Positions 51,352 to 60,709 of a DNA stretch of 64,000 nt are shown here, piece after piece. This DNA comes from Blastobasis lacticolella (lineage: Eukaryota > Arthropoda > Insecta > Lepidoptera > Blastobasidae). Made by a program: the position numbers and the translations under genes. Location of the stretch: assembly GCA_905147135.1 (NCBI GenBank), contig LR990055.1:248001-312000 (forward strand), read 5' to 3'. Numbering within the stretch: the stretch's first letter is position 1; every line of letters starts with the position of its first letter. The notes under the pieces are model-generated. The model searched no databases and was not told the DNA's origin. It saw nothing but the letters and a program-made list of their open reading frames with translations.

Positions 51352-51590
51352 GGTGTCCGGCAGAGTAGAATAGCACCAACCCCTTACAATCATGGGTGTC
51401 GTACAAGGCGACTAATGTTTTCTAGGCAAAAGATCAAGAGTCTCCGTAGTCTGGAAAATGGGCAGCAGCATTGTTATATTTAATTACTGCGATCTCCAAC
51501 CCGCCTGCCAAGCGTGGATATTATGGCGATAACCTCCCCTTTCGTGGGAGAGACCCTAAGTCCTGCAGTGGACTGTTACGGGCTGTAATG
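51352..51590 (+). repeat. Dispersed repeat family C, copy 3
   Basis: From GGTGTCCGGCAGAGTAGAAT to CCCTAAGTCCTGCAGTGGAC and GTTACGGGCTGTAATGAC. It keeps TATGGCGATAACCTCCCCTT, which copy 2 has lost. The TGATGA tail is reduced. Confidence 0.85.
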
Positions 51591-51599
51591 ACTATACAC

Positions 51600-51735
51600 T
51601 TCCAATTACTTTTATTTATAGGAGTTATAGTTTATCTTAACATACACATTAACGTGGCAGTGGTTAACCGGAACGTTACCATTGTTACATTTAAAACCTA
51701 ATAAATCCTCACAAACCGCTTCGCTAAGCGAAGCT
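51600..51735. other. Non-coding spacer
   Basis: A perfect 7-bp hairpin GCTTCGC-TAA-GCGAAGC lies at about 51718-51734, right before the family D coding remnant. Nothing else was recognised. Confidence 0.4.
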
Positions 51736-51736
51736 T

Positions 51737-51935
51737 TTGGCTAAGGAATGGAACACGTTGCCTGCGAGTGTGTTCCCTGATTATTATAATCTGGACGCCT
51801 TCAAGGTTAGAGTGACTAGACTGGTATTCTCCATCTTCGGCCGCATCGTCACTTACGAGTACCACCAGATGAGATATGTCGGTCAAATGCTAGTGCTCGG
51901 CTAGTTCTTAAAATAAAAAAAATAAAAAATCTTGG
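51737..51935 (+). pseudogene. LINE family D C-terminus and 3' UTR
   Basis: The open stretch reads LAKEWNTLPASVFPDYYNLD, AFKVRVTRLVFSIFGRIVTY, then EYHQMRYVGQMLVLG-stop. WNTLPASVFP is the C-terminal motif shared by Jockey/CR1-type LINEs, which places this family in the same superfamily as the copy at 45942 but clearly as a different family. The 3' end is A-rich (AAAATAAAAAAAATAAAAAA). A minus-strand frame here is a shadow. This is the clearest family D copy in the window. Confidence 0.75.
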
Positions 51936-51939
51936 AGTA

Positions 51940-52445
51940 TGGGGGATAGCTACTACTTTCCCGCCTGCCTATTTTTCGCTAAGGTTGGGAAAATTACCAA
52001 CGAATACTCATCCTATTTGTAACTTTACAACCTTCCACCGCCCCATTTGCATGTCTCCGTAAGGAAAAATTCCAGAAAAAGTAAAACCCTCGATCCAGCC
52101 AAACAATTGAGGCGCTTCCCGTATCATTAATCAACGAGGGAATCTAGCCTTTTTACACGTCTATCAGACCCGGATAGTAGCCATTATGGGGCGGCTTACT
52201 GTCAATCAAAAGCAGACTTACATGCGAAAGAACCCGGATAAGATTTGGGAATAAAGCCGGGCATAACGAGTTCCCGCCCGCACAAAGGCCTCCCCGGTTC
52301 CCTGATTATACACCCCGCTCGATTCCGACAATCGAGTCACTCTGCCGGGTGTCGGTGGTCACTCCGGAAGAGGTACAGTGGGCTACAGAGTAAAATAAGC
52401 AATAGATAACCGTGGTTTTTTATGTAATGCAGCATACAAACAGGC
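51940..52445. other. Non-coding, nothing recognised
   Basis: No gene or repeat landmark was recognised. Confidence 0.4.
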
Positions 52446-52449
52446 AAGC

Positions 52450-52660
52450 GAGAGCAGCTTTTTCTTCTCCACTTCGCCGGATTTTCGGCATCCTCATGTT
52501 GCAAGCCGCATCCAACTCGGCCATATCAATTCAGCGCTGGTTGCCCGCGGGACGTCTTTCCTGATACCGACAACTTTCCCTGGGGCTTACGCAGCACGTG
52601 ACCAAACCAGCGCAGGTGAGCTTCTTCGATCTTATCCGCGATATATCTTAAAGCTGCTAC
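52450..52660 (-). pseudogene. C-terminal relic of an RTE-like LINE protein
   Basis: The minus strand reads DKIEEAHLRWFGHVLRKPQG near 52645-52580, then GRPAGNQ-stop-IDMAELD about 52560-52510, then in another frame AENPAKWRRKK near 52490-52460. LRWFGHV, GRP..QRW, DMAEL and AKWR in this order are the C-terminal words of RTE-like LINE polymerases. Stops and frame changes show long decay. It belongs with the type at 23268-23424 (AEDRAKW) rather than with the copy at 19064. Confidence 0.65.
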
Positions 52661-52669
52661 TCGTTGCGC

Positions 52670-52985
52670 ATTACATGTATGAGTCGAATATGCGAGTAAC
52701 TATACCTATAGATACAGTAAGGAGTTATATAATATACTAAGTGGTGCATGAAGTAGCAAATTAAAATTATGGGAAAAATCATGCCATGAACTAGCTTATA
52801 ATCAAAATCGATCAAGATATACATATGCCGTTCACTCGCCTTTCAAACATTAGCTTTTTGCCTGCCCACGTAACTCTACGGCCGACTGTACAATGACTAC
52901 ACTGACACCACTCGGCGTATTCTGTGGGCCATTGACAAAACTCGAATAGCGGAATAATTGCTGCGTCAATGTTGACTAAGATAGG
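52670..52985. other. Non-coding spacer
   Basis: Nothing recognised. Confidence 0.4.
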
Positions 52986-52989
52986 TACC

Positions 52990-53074
52990 TATAGCAAATG
53001 TCTATAGACAGCGGTGACCACTTTCCATCAGGTGGTCAGCTTGGCTGTTTGCCTGCCGTTTGACGTAAAAAAAT
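52990..53074 (+). mobile_element. CR1/Jockey-type LINE 3' UTR (fragment 1 of a cluster)
   Basis: GCAAATGTCTATAGACAGCG, GTGACCACTTTCCATCAGGT, GGTCAGCTTGGCTGTTTGCC, TGCC, then an A-run at 53067-53073. Confidence 0.7.
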
Positions 53075-53097
53075 ACATGATCTGCAGGTCGCTAATA

Positions 53098-53252
53098 TGG
53101 CCACGTTTCTCGCTCGTACTATTACGCTCGGATGTGGAATGAGCAACAGCCACAGTGTTACCTTTGGACTATGACTTGGGATAGTCTCTTTAGAGGTGGG
53201 CAGCGCGTTGCTGAGGTCTATAGACCGCGGTGACCACTTACCATCAGGTACC
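53098..53252 (+). pseudogene. CR1/Jockey-type LINE C-terminus plus UTR (fragment 2)
   Basis: ACGTTTCTCGCTCGTACTAT, GATGTGGAATGAGC, CCACAGTGTTACCTTTGGAC, TATGACTTGGGATAG, AGGTGGGCAGCGCGTTG and TGACCACTTACCATCAGGTA line up with 47047-47225 (FLARTIRMWNELPATVFPLD and following). Small insertions and deletions break the frame. The part coding SFKRYIRGLF is deleted. Confidence 0.75.
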
Positions 53253-53309
53253 GTCACTTTCCGCCATTGCACTCTCCGACGATGGGATAGATTTTATCCA
53301 CACCATACA

Positions 53310-53556
53310 GATAGATGCCTGGCATCTAACTAACGTACGGGCATCGCGAGCCTTTTTTCCGCGCACGTGCAAGTTGTGGAATGAGCCCTTCCCAATATTT
53401 GCACTTGCTTTTCACTATAATATGGAGTTCTTCAAAAAGCATGTCTACTGGTACCTCAAAAGCCAGTACCGCTTCCGCTCCCCATAGATTGCAAATGCCC
53501 TGGACGACAGTGGCCATTTACCATCAGGTGGATCGTCTGTCCGTGTAACAAAAAAA
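53310..53556 (+). pseudogene. LINE C-terminus, subfamily with ...RFRSP ending (fragment 3)
   Basis: The frame ends ASRAFFPRTCKLWNEPFPIF, ALAFHYNMEFFKKHVYWYLK, SQYRFRSP-stop (stop at 53485-53487). Then comes a UTR GCAAATGCCCTGGACGACAG, TGGCCATTTACCATCAGGTG and AAAAAAAGC. It shares PRTCK.WNE and HYNM.F.K.HVY.YL with fragment 4 and the WNELP motif with the 45942 LINE. It is a separate subfamily of the same superfamily. Confidence 0.75.
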
Positions 53557-53559
53557 GCA

Positions 53560-54115
53560 ATACATAAATTAAATATTTATTTAACAAAGTGACACACATT
53601 TCCCTATTGCATATCTCTCATTACTATCACATAAGAAACGATAAAATGAATAATAAAAAAAATTAAATGAGATAGAAAAATGATAAAAAAGAAGTCAATT
53701 TCCAATCCACACCGCCACATTCAGCCAAAGCAACACTCCAGAACCATCGCGTACAAGGCAGGAATTTTATTTACTCTAACAATGGAGTCGCTAACAATGA
53801 CGTCAATAATCCAGTATGTGCGCGGAATGCCCGGCCGGGAATCGAACCCGTGTCCCGTAATCCGCACCGTCGACTCGAGATTGCCTCGCAAACACTGGAG
53901 ATAAGAAGGAAGTTTTTCAAGTATTTTTTTCCTATACGTATTCTTGGCATGTATCCCTGGGGGTATGTTTATACTTTACTTATAATCAGAGCATTTTGAG
54001 ATTTAGATTTGAGAGGTTTATATTTGTTAACACTTGGTAATAACGAGATAATATGTATATACCTCATCATTGTGAATAACCCATAACTAGGTTTGTGGGC
54101 ATTATTTTGTGGTTT
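53560..54115. other. Non-coding with a tRNA-like B-box relic
   Basis: 53828-53900 has CCGGCCGGGAATCGAACCCG, TGTCCCGTAATCCGCACCGT on the plus strand. On the minus strand this contains GGTTCGATTCCCGGCCGGGC, a perfect B-box context like SINE B, but the rest does not fold as a tRNA or match SINE B. It could be the head of a third tRNA-derived SINE. Otherwise nothing was recognised. Confidence 0.4.
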
Positions 54116-54120
54116 CAAGC

Positions 54121-54345
54121 ATACAGCACCATCTAGATACCTGGCAACACGAGCCTTTTTACCACGCACGTGCAAGATGTGGAATGAGCTCCCTCACGAA
54201 GTCTTTCCTCTGCACTACAATATGGGGTTCTTAAAAAGGCATGTCTACAGGTACCTGGAAGGCCGGCACCGCATCCGCTCCCCTTAGGTTGCAAATGTCC
54301 TGGAGGATGGTGGCCACTTTCTAGTGGACGGACCGCGCGTAAGCA
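54121..54345 (+). pseudogene. LINE C-terminus, ...RIRSP subfamily (fragment 4)
   Basis: The frame reads SRYLATRAFLPRTCKMWNEL, PHEVFPLHYNMGFLKRHVYR, YLEGRHRIRSP-stop (54285-54287). The UTR follows: TTGCAAATGTCCTGGAGGAT, GGTGGCCACTTTCTAGTGGA and AATAAAAACC. No frame damage is seen in the kept part, so it is younger than fragment 3. Confidence 0.8.
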
Positions 54346-54349
54346 ATAA

Positions 54350-54635
54350 AAACCATTGTATTTGGAGCGTTACTTCCGAGGTTTTAGACGTAATAACGCA
54401 TTTTGTGACACCCTTGGTGCTGCTAATGTCGTAGCCAATTTCCATGGTATCCGCTTATCGGTTTCTCTACCGGTTGACATATAACCTAGGTCCTCACCGA
54501 CAAAAAAGGTCTGATAACCCCTGACTCTTCTGATTCTTCTGAACCCCTGACCAAGTCTATGTATACTTAAGTATTTTCTAAACTACTGAACCTATTTATG
54601 AGACAAAGCTAATAAACATCTTAATTACACGTGTA
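54350..54635. other. Non-coding spacer
   Basis: AACCCCTGACTCTTCTGATT and GAACCCCTGACC are short words like the start of family K, without its rest. Nothing else was recognised. Confidence 0.35.
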
Positions 54636-54637
54636 GC

Positions 54638-54886
54638 CTATGGGTAGATTATACACAGAAATCGTACAATGCCCCTTGAGTCCAGTTTAATAACGCGTTC
54701 AGGGCGGTGGTGGGTCTGCTCCGCTACTGTAGCGCCTCTGGCATGTTCTAGCTTCTTTGCCACAATGCGCAAGCGGTGCGCGTCTCCGGTGCGCAGGGTG
54801 CGGGCCAGATCCAACACTGTCCTGGCGATTATTGCCGGCAGGCTAGACTGCCCGTATATAAGGCACTGCTGTAACTTGCACGTCAC
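54638..54886 (-). CDS. Unclassified coding-like open frame
   Basis: An 82-codon minus-strand frame reads KLQQCLIYGQSSLPAIIART, VLDLARTLRTGDAHRLRIVA, KKLEHARGATVAEQTHHRPE, RVIKLDSRGIVRFLC. The composition is balanced, with likely helices (ARTVLDLARTL, LRIVAKKLEHA) and G/C at many third positions, unlike the AT-rich flanks. I do not recognise a family. It could be a relic exon of a mobile element or host gene, or a chance frame in a GC-rich patch. No splice sites were judged. The opposite frame (54669-54908) is Cys/Arg-rich and looks like the shadow. Confidence 0.2.
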   Translation of the reverse strand: MTCKLQQCLIYGQSSLPAIIARTVLDLARTLRTGDAHRLRIVAKKLEHARGATVAEQTHHRPERVIKLDSRGIVRFLCIIYP

Positions 54887-54899
54887 AGCAGTGAAGATT

Positions 54900-55020
54900 T
54901 TACTTTAATACTAACATTAGATTAAGTTATTGTATCTAGCTACTAACAAATTGTATGAGTCTTCAGATACTTGAAATAAATGATGATTATTATTAATATT
55001 AATTAAACTGAATTTAAACT
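54900..55020 (+). other. AT-rich, possible retroelement tail
   Basis: ACTTGAAATAAATGATGATT, ATTATTAATATTAATTAA has an AATAAA followed by a TGATGATTATTATTAATATTAATT-like microsatellite, as at ends of retroposed transcripts. The parent is not identified. Confidence 0.3.
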
Positions 55021-55024
55021 AAAA

Positions 55025-55150
55025 TCAAACAAACGAAACCTGCGTCCAAATCAGTCCAGGGAACTACGACGCCACAGACAGACACATAGATCGACAGGTA
55101 CACAGATACACATGTTAAACTTATAACACGCCTCTGTTTCGTCGGGGGTC
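55025..55150 (-). repeat. Dispersed repeat family K, copy 2
   Basis: The minus strand starts GACCCCCGACGAAACAGAGG, CGTGTTATAAGTTTAACATG, TGTATCTGTG, TGTCTGTCTGTGGCGTCGTA and GTTCCCTGGACTG, following the order of 32795-32890. Confidence 0.6.
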
Positions 55151-55159
55151 AAAAAGCGA

Positions 55160-55390
55160 ATCTTAATAAGTCACGGATTATGGCTACCATGTAAAAATGA
55201 CTAGGCGATAGCTAGTATGTCTCTTACATCTTACATCCTTTTATAATTCCAGTCTTAAGGATTACCGTACAAGAGGTAGAAGGATGACGAGGTGTCAGTG
55301 TGTTTACTTACGCCCGACCTCTGTGTCGAAGTAGCAGAATATCTGCAAGCCACATACCTGAAAAAAAAAACATTTCTGATTAAAAATTGG
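55160..55390. other. Non-coding spacer
   Basis: Nothing recognised. Confidence 0.4.
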
Positions 55391-55394
55391 AATT

Positions 55395-55535
55395 CGTTAC
55401 GAGTTAACTCCCCAACCATTATAATCTGAACGCCTTCAAGGCTATACTGAATAAGCTGGTCCTAGACAGACATGCTCCATCTTCGGCTGTATCGTCGCTT
55501 ACCATCATAAGATGGCGGACGAACGTCTTACTATT
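55395..55535 (+). mobile_element. LINE family D C-terminus and 3' UTR (decayed)
   Basis: CCATTATAATCTGAACGCCT, TCAAGGCTATACTGAATAAG, CTCCATCTTCGGCTGTATCG and TCGCTTACCATCATAAGATG line up with 51786-51870 of the better copy. Frames are broken by stops. Confidence 0.65.
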
Positions 55536-55544
55536 TCTTACAAA

Positions 55545-56390
55545 AACAAAAATGTGTGTTACTAAAACACAAAGATCAACCAGTTAGTAGCATTAATCAG
55601 AAGATTACCAACCAAACTACTTCGCAACCCCTATCCAAATCAACCACAACACGCGTACGTAATGAAGACATCGCGAACAACTTAATCCCGTCTGTACATA
55701 TCTAAGCCGAACGGGCAAATTGAAACCCGCTGATCTGATACCTACCGTATACTGCGCAACTTGTAAAGCAGCCTACAAAGTATTATCCCGGATTAGCATT
55801 AATACTGACTCTGACCTTGAGGAAACTTGCGTCGACAACCTCTAATCCGCTCAGAACATCTATCTGGCAAGTTTACCGCTTTTAACTGGATAAAGTGCCG
55901 GTTAGATAATAATTTTAATCTAGCGATGTAGCGTCGCAGAGTACAGAGTGGCGGAGAGTAATCTGTCCGAGACTAATTCTCTAGGAGGCTGCTGATTAAA
56001 ACTAAATCCGCTGTTAAGACGCTCCCCGCTTCCACCGGTGGCGGGCTTACGCCACACTCTTACGTGTTTGCTGCGAAATGTCTAGGTGTTGTGTTGTGTT
56101 GGTGTTTTTGCTCCCGAAGGATCAAAGTAAGCTGGTCGTCACATGAGTTTAGAAGGTAAATTGTATCTCTGGGTAGTGTTTGGTAGCGGTGATTTGCGGA
56201 GTTAAACATTATTGTCTTGGCAAACCATCTCTACTACGTGTTCATGCGTGGAGATTTGGGGAACCGAGGCTTTGGCAGTGATGGTGTTTTGGCAGTTTTT
56301 ATTTATTTTAACTGTAGATACCTATATAATATTCTCCTCTCTCTTGACTCCGGGTCTAAAGAAAAATCATGCTATATTACCGTATGAGTG
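55545..56390. other. Non-coding, nothing recognised
   Basis: No gene or repeat landmark was recognised. Confidence 0.4.
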
Positions 56391-56395
56391 CTCAT

Positions 56396-56480
56396 CATAG
56401 ACATAGACATAGACATAGACATGATTTATTTTGACATCAAAAGTACGACCGGCTAAAATCCGACACCGACCGGCTAAAAT
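56396..56480 (+). repeat. (ACATAG)n microsatellite and adjoining repeat
   Basis: Four to five ACATAG units (56396-56423) followed by ATTTATTTTGACATCAAAAG, and GACCGGCTAAAAT twice (about 56449 and 56469). AGACATAGACATAATTG at 14484 is a related spot, so the microsatellite may be the tail of a retroelement. Confidence 0.5.
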
Positions 56481-56489
56481 ACACTTTGG

Positions 56490-57870
56490 ATAACTTGCAA
56501 ACGTCCAGAACTACAGATACACTGTAAAGACTATATACTTCACGCCATTAGTTACACCAGCTACCTTATGACGATATCATATCAGCTGGACCGATGCACT
56601 AGTTCTCCGAGAACATATTACAGACGCGACACTGCTAGATGAGGCCATGCGGTCGGCAATAGTCTGCTCTCTATCGGGTGATATATCTTACGTCTACGTA
56701 GGTACTAGATGCTACTAGCTAGAATAGTTCGAGAATCTTGTTAGTTGTTCCCGTTTGCAGAACTTACATTGATTCTCACCCGGCTAGAGCAATAGTAAAT
56801 TAGTTTCAGTGCCTCCTCTCTGGCGTACTCTTGGGCTAGATAGTTCCGCAGGGCGCGAACGATCCTTACTAAAACATCTACAGAATAGATAAGCTCCAAG
56901 TGCAACAGTTGAGCATATGGCTATAACAAAAAAGAATATATTTTTACTAGCTACTAATATTAAAAACACGAAAGTGATGTAACTAAAACTACTAAAACTA
57001 CTCTTTCGCACAAGACTATTTTGGTGAATTTTTGCAGTGTCCTATCTTCCATCCCACAATAATACAGGCTATAATTTATCCCAAAATTCAATGATACACA
57101 CGCAGCTAAAGCAAGCTAAAGCTAGTGTAATGTAAAACATGTCTCAAACAAACTGGTGAACCCGAGGCGGGTTGCGTTAAATCAGTTCTTAATACCACTT
57201 ACGGGCGCCGGGCGGGGCGAGGGACGCGGGTAGAAGATATCTTCTTTGTCGCGGAAGGGATAATTAGCGCCGGACATTTCCGCACAGTTATTAGATCCGG
57301 GATTCACCCGGCACGCAGCCGTTGCCCACTTAGGAACGCCTGGAATCCCTTTGAAGATGCGACCGTAAAGATACAAGCTCGCGTCCTTCAGCCTCCCAAG
57401 TTTGACACAGGGAAAGATTTTTGTCGGCGTCGCAGGAATTCGCTAGAACTTTCCAAGCCCACTCGTTTACACATACGCGCGAACATCCGCTTTCCCGGCT
57501 TACCGGGTTTCGACAGATTGTATCAGCACGAAGCCTTTGTGGGAATTAATTGCTCCAAATTTGAGGTTGTAAAACTGACAATAAGCCTGGCGTAATTAAA
57601 TGAGTGTGATTCATAGCGACGCAATAATTTTGTTGCATTTTGCGCTGGTATTGGTTAAGCTATTAAAATTTAATGCGTGTAATATTGCGGCCTGTTATAA
57701 GCTCAATCCACATTGTAACGGCAGCGGTCGGCAGCATATGCCATTATAAGCTTTATCTCCATGAGAAAATGCATAGTCTCACTTAAAAGACTCCGACGGT
57801 CGCGGTTCTGGAAGGACGGCGGCCGCTAGCCGCACACACAAATATAGATTGTACCTATATATTTTTTAGA
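56490..57870. other. Non-coding, nothing recognised
   Basis: Minus frames 56784-57011 and 57182-57376 show no domain. No repeat landmark was recognised. Confidence 0.4.
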
Positions 57871-57875
57871 GCTAC

Positions 57876-57965
57876 CTATTTATTTGATCGCCATCCCACC
57901 TGGTGGTAAGTGACGTTACGATCGAAGATGGAGTATGCCTGATTATTCTTCTAGAAACAACCTTA
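57876..57965 (-). mobile_element. LINE family D 3' end, reversed
   Basis: On the minus strand GAATAATCAGGCATACTCCA, TCTTCGATCGTAACGTCACT, TACCACCAGGTGGGATGGCG is the last coding bases and UTR start of family D. Confidence 0.6.
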
Positions 57966-58035
57966 TAGTTTTTTTTTATACCACTAAGGCGGCAAACAAG
58001 CCTGCCTGATGGTAAGCAGTATTGGCCCGAGACAG
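57966..58035 (-). mobile_element. CR1/Jockey-type LINE 3' UTR, reversed
   Basis: On the minus strand ACTGCTTACCATCAGGCAGG, CTTGTTTGCCGCCTTAGTGG, TATAAAAAAAAAC: a CATCAGG..TTTGCCGCC UTR with an A-run. It sits head to tail with the family D piece. Confidence 0.55.
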
Positions 58036-58039
58036 ATTT

Positions 58040-58230
58040 TGCCGAGAACACGGGAAGGTGTCACTGACGGCTATTCTGGTATGAATCGAGCCTTAATGAC
58101 AATCCGACACATAAGCTGTGGCTACCGTAGAACAGCGGTTAAATTGAATAAATCCTTGCCTTGCCTCGGTGCCTCACATGCCTTATTTCGCGCGAACTAC
58201 GTATTATATACACACTGGCGTCGCCGAAGG
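58040..58230. other. Non-coding spacer
   Basis: Nothing recognised. Confidence 0.4.
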
Positions 58231-58234
58231 AGGC

Positions 58235-58370
58235 GATTGTCGGCTCAACGGCTGAGCTACGCCGCGCGGCCGGTCGCGGATCCAGCCGGATACAACCGGA
58301 TCCAGGCGGATCCAGGTGGATGAGGGCGGATATCGGTGCGCCGCACGCCGCACGCAGCGCGCTCCGGGTT
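58235..58370. repeat. GC-rich stretch with GGATCCAGG/CGGAT tandem words
   Basis: CGGATCCAGCCGGATACAAC, CGGATCCAGGCGGATCCAGG, TGGATGAGGGCGGATATCGG is a short ~10-bp tandem of GGATCCAGGC. It recalls the GGATCCGG words at 22720-22760. Frames across it on both strands are artefacts of GC content. Confidence 0.6.
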
Positions 58371-58379
58371 AAATATCGG

Positions 58380-59220
58380 AAGAATTTGCATCTCAATGAG
58401 ACCTCGCCGCAGATCAGAGATCACGAGCGGAATACTGATCAGGGCGAGGCTGTGACGCTATTCGCGATTAATGTGATCGCTGCCGGCGTATATTTGGCAC
58501 ATCTACCCTAATGCCTACTCGTGTTGTGAAGAGGAAAAAATTTAATATACTTAGGTACTGACGTCATATTTCTCGTAGCGATAAGCAGAGACTAGGTATT
58601 TGATATGTCTTACTGTTTCGCTTCTTTCACTGTCTTCAAACTTTTCATTTTCTTTGATTTGTTTGTAATTGACTATCTCTGAAACTACACCCAATATCTG
58701 AAGATATACCCAGAGGTATATCACTTTCTAACATTAAACAAGAAATAAGTGGATAACGTTTTAACGTGCCGTATTAATACTTTTTCACTGAATAAGGATA
58801 AGGTCGCCGACGACCGCCAGGATGTCGAAAATGATCCAATTCACGCTGCCACTACCTGACCGATGATTGGCAAAATTATTTCTCTCCGGACAAAAGTTGC
58901 CATTTCGCCGAATTTTCGACGAAAAACTGTCGAAATTCCTCTCATTTCTTTCTTGTAGTTGCGAAAAACCCGTAATTGAGGACCCCAGCGCCATCGTAAG
59001 ATCGTCTTACGTGACTCCAGGACAATTTGCGATAAAAAAGGAATTCAGAAGCAGCTTTTTCTTGGCCTCCACAACAATATCTTTGTGCCTTGATTTAGGA
59101 TTTATTTCTTTGCTCATTTACTTTCCTTTGTGCTTGTATCCGATTGAAATACCTATTGCTACGTTCTAATAATGTCGAGTCAGTAATGAGATGCGATGAA
59201 CTTTCGAGATCATTGATAAA
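58380..59220. other. Non-coding, nothing recognised
   Basis: Two opposed frames (58785-58994, 58867-59169) show no domain. No repeat landmark was recognised. Confidence 0.4.
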
Positions 59221-59222
59221 GT

Positions 59223-59490
59223 AATGGCTAAGGTCAGCCTCGTAAGCGAAAGGAAGAGTTCGATCCCCAGTGATACATTAGGTAAACGCTAACCCATGCT
59301 TTTACGGTGAGGGTAAACATCTTGAGGTAATCTGCACATTCAGGCGACTTAATGTGTTGCCGTGTTCCTATCTGGCCAGATTTACCTGTTAACAGTGTCA
59401 CGGAATTCAGACGCCGGTCGCTCTACTATAATTACTTGATCTGTCTATTCCTGGATCATGGTCTTGCGTACCCCGAGCTAGCAGGAAGTA
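59223..59490 (+). mobile_element. SINE A copy, decayed
   Basis: TGGCTAAGGTCAGCCTCGTA, AGCGAAAGGAAGAGTTCGAT, CCCATGCTTTTACGGTGAGG, GTAATCTGCACATTCAGGCG, CCAGATTTACCTGTTAACAG, CTCTACTATAATTACTTGAT and CTGGATCATGGTCTTGCGTA. The head is tRNA-like with a GAGTTCGATCCCC B-box. The tail is not kept. Confidence 0.75.
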
Positions 59491-59499
59491 ATACTTGCA

Positions 59500-59770
59500 G
59501 TAATAATTTCCCTTTAATACGTTCGGTTTTTACAAACTCGCTAGATAGGACGGTGTTTCAGTGCCTTTTAAAATAAACATGTTGCGCCATACGCCGTTCG
59601 AGCGGTGCATTTCTATTCACTAGGCCGATAGTGCGCTCGTGGCCGCTCTGCTATCGTCATATTTTATTCACTATAACAGCGGGTTAGGGCTCTGTGGTAA
59701 GAGGAGAGGGAGAGGGCTGTTATAAGTTTAAAGTTAAGTAAAGTCATCCTCATTTAAAGTAAAGTAAGGC
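59500..59770. other. Non-coding spacer
   Basis: 59705-59775 has GGGCTGTTATAAGTTTAAAG and AAAGTAAAGTAAGG words, the first similar to part of family K. Nothing else was recognised. Confidence 0.4.
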
Positions 59771-59776
59771 CCGGAT

Positions 59777-59823
59777 TATATCAAGCGTCGGCGACGCAAC
59801 ATGCGTCGCCGACGCTTGATATA
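59777..59823. repeat. Perfect palindrome, 22-bp arms, 3-base loop
   Basis: TATATCAAGCGTCGGCGACG... at 59777-59798 is the exact reverse complement of 59802-59823, around ACA. CGTCGGCGACG is CpG-rich inside AT-rich DNA. It may be a collapsed fold-back MITE (two terminal repeats joined). A related AACCTGCGTCGGGC follows. Confidence 0.9.
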
Positions 59824-60110
59824 CTCAACCTGCGTCGGGCTGTCAAACGCTGGACTTCAACAGTTTAAACCATGGACTTAACCATGGACTTACTACCCAA
59901 AGGGACTGCGCACTGCTTTGACTAAAACCGGGCAGAGCAAGAGTCACGATCGATAGTCCTGTGTCCCTTTCTAGTGTTGCCACCATTGTTGATGCAAATT
60001 CCGAATTACTTTTATTATTTGGCGCGGAGACCGACCTCAGGGCCAGGCAGAGCCGGACCGGGTGCAATCTGAAGGTCATGTTTTTACCAGGGTCCAGCCC
60101 AAGCTTACCC

Positions 60111-60706
60111 TGCTACTCGGAAACTATTGGCCCTTGAACACTAGTTCCTAGAGTGAAATGATAGCATTCCTCGAGATCATAATTTCGTATGACAGCTGTC
60201 AATGTTAAATCTTTTATAAATCGGTACCCATTGGTCCTAAAACACTAGTTTCTAGAGAGAAATGATAGTACTTGTTGAGATCTACATTTCGAATGACAGC
60301 TGTCAAAGTTTGAACTGAAATAACTCCTAAATTATTGGTGCTATAACACTCGTTCCTAAAGAAAAATGATAGTGTTCGCCGAGATCTACATTTCGCATGA
60401 CAGCTGTCAAACTTAGAACTGTTGTAACTCGGAAACGATTGGTCTTGGAACACTAGTTCCTTGAGCAATACGATAGTACTCATCGAGATCTACATTTTGG
60501 ATGACAGTTCTAAGTTTGACAGCTGTCATACGAAATGTAGATCTCGACGAGTACTATCATATTTCTTTAGAAACTAGTGTTCTAGAACCAATGGGTTCCG
60601 AGTTATAACACATTTAAGTTTGACAGCTGTCACCCGAAATGTAGATATCGACGAGTACTATCACTTCTCTTTAGAAACTAGTGTCGTAGGATAAATCGTT
60701 ACCGAA
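60111..60706. repeat. Array of ~105-bp units, four direct then two inverted
   Basis: Direct units at about 60111, 60221, 60327 and 60431 carry ATTGG, AACACTAGTTCCTAGAG, AATGATAGTA, GAGATCTACATTTCG and TGACAGCTGTCA. From 60508 the order is reversed (TGACAGCTGTCA, CGAAATGTAGATCTCGACGA, GTACTATCAT, AACTAGTGTTCTAG) for two more units, to about 60706. The 12-bp palindrome TGACAGCTGTCA is perfect at 60190, 60294, 60398, 60517 and 60621. Confidence 0.9.
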
Positions 60707-60709
60707 CTC

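Noticed and set aside
58009..58511. Overlapping frames on both strands, 85 to 116 codons
   Set aside because: They cross a GGATCCAGG tandem and a GC-rich patch; no domain.
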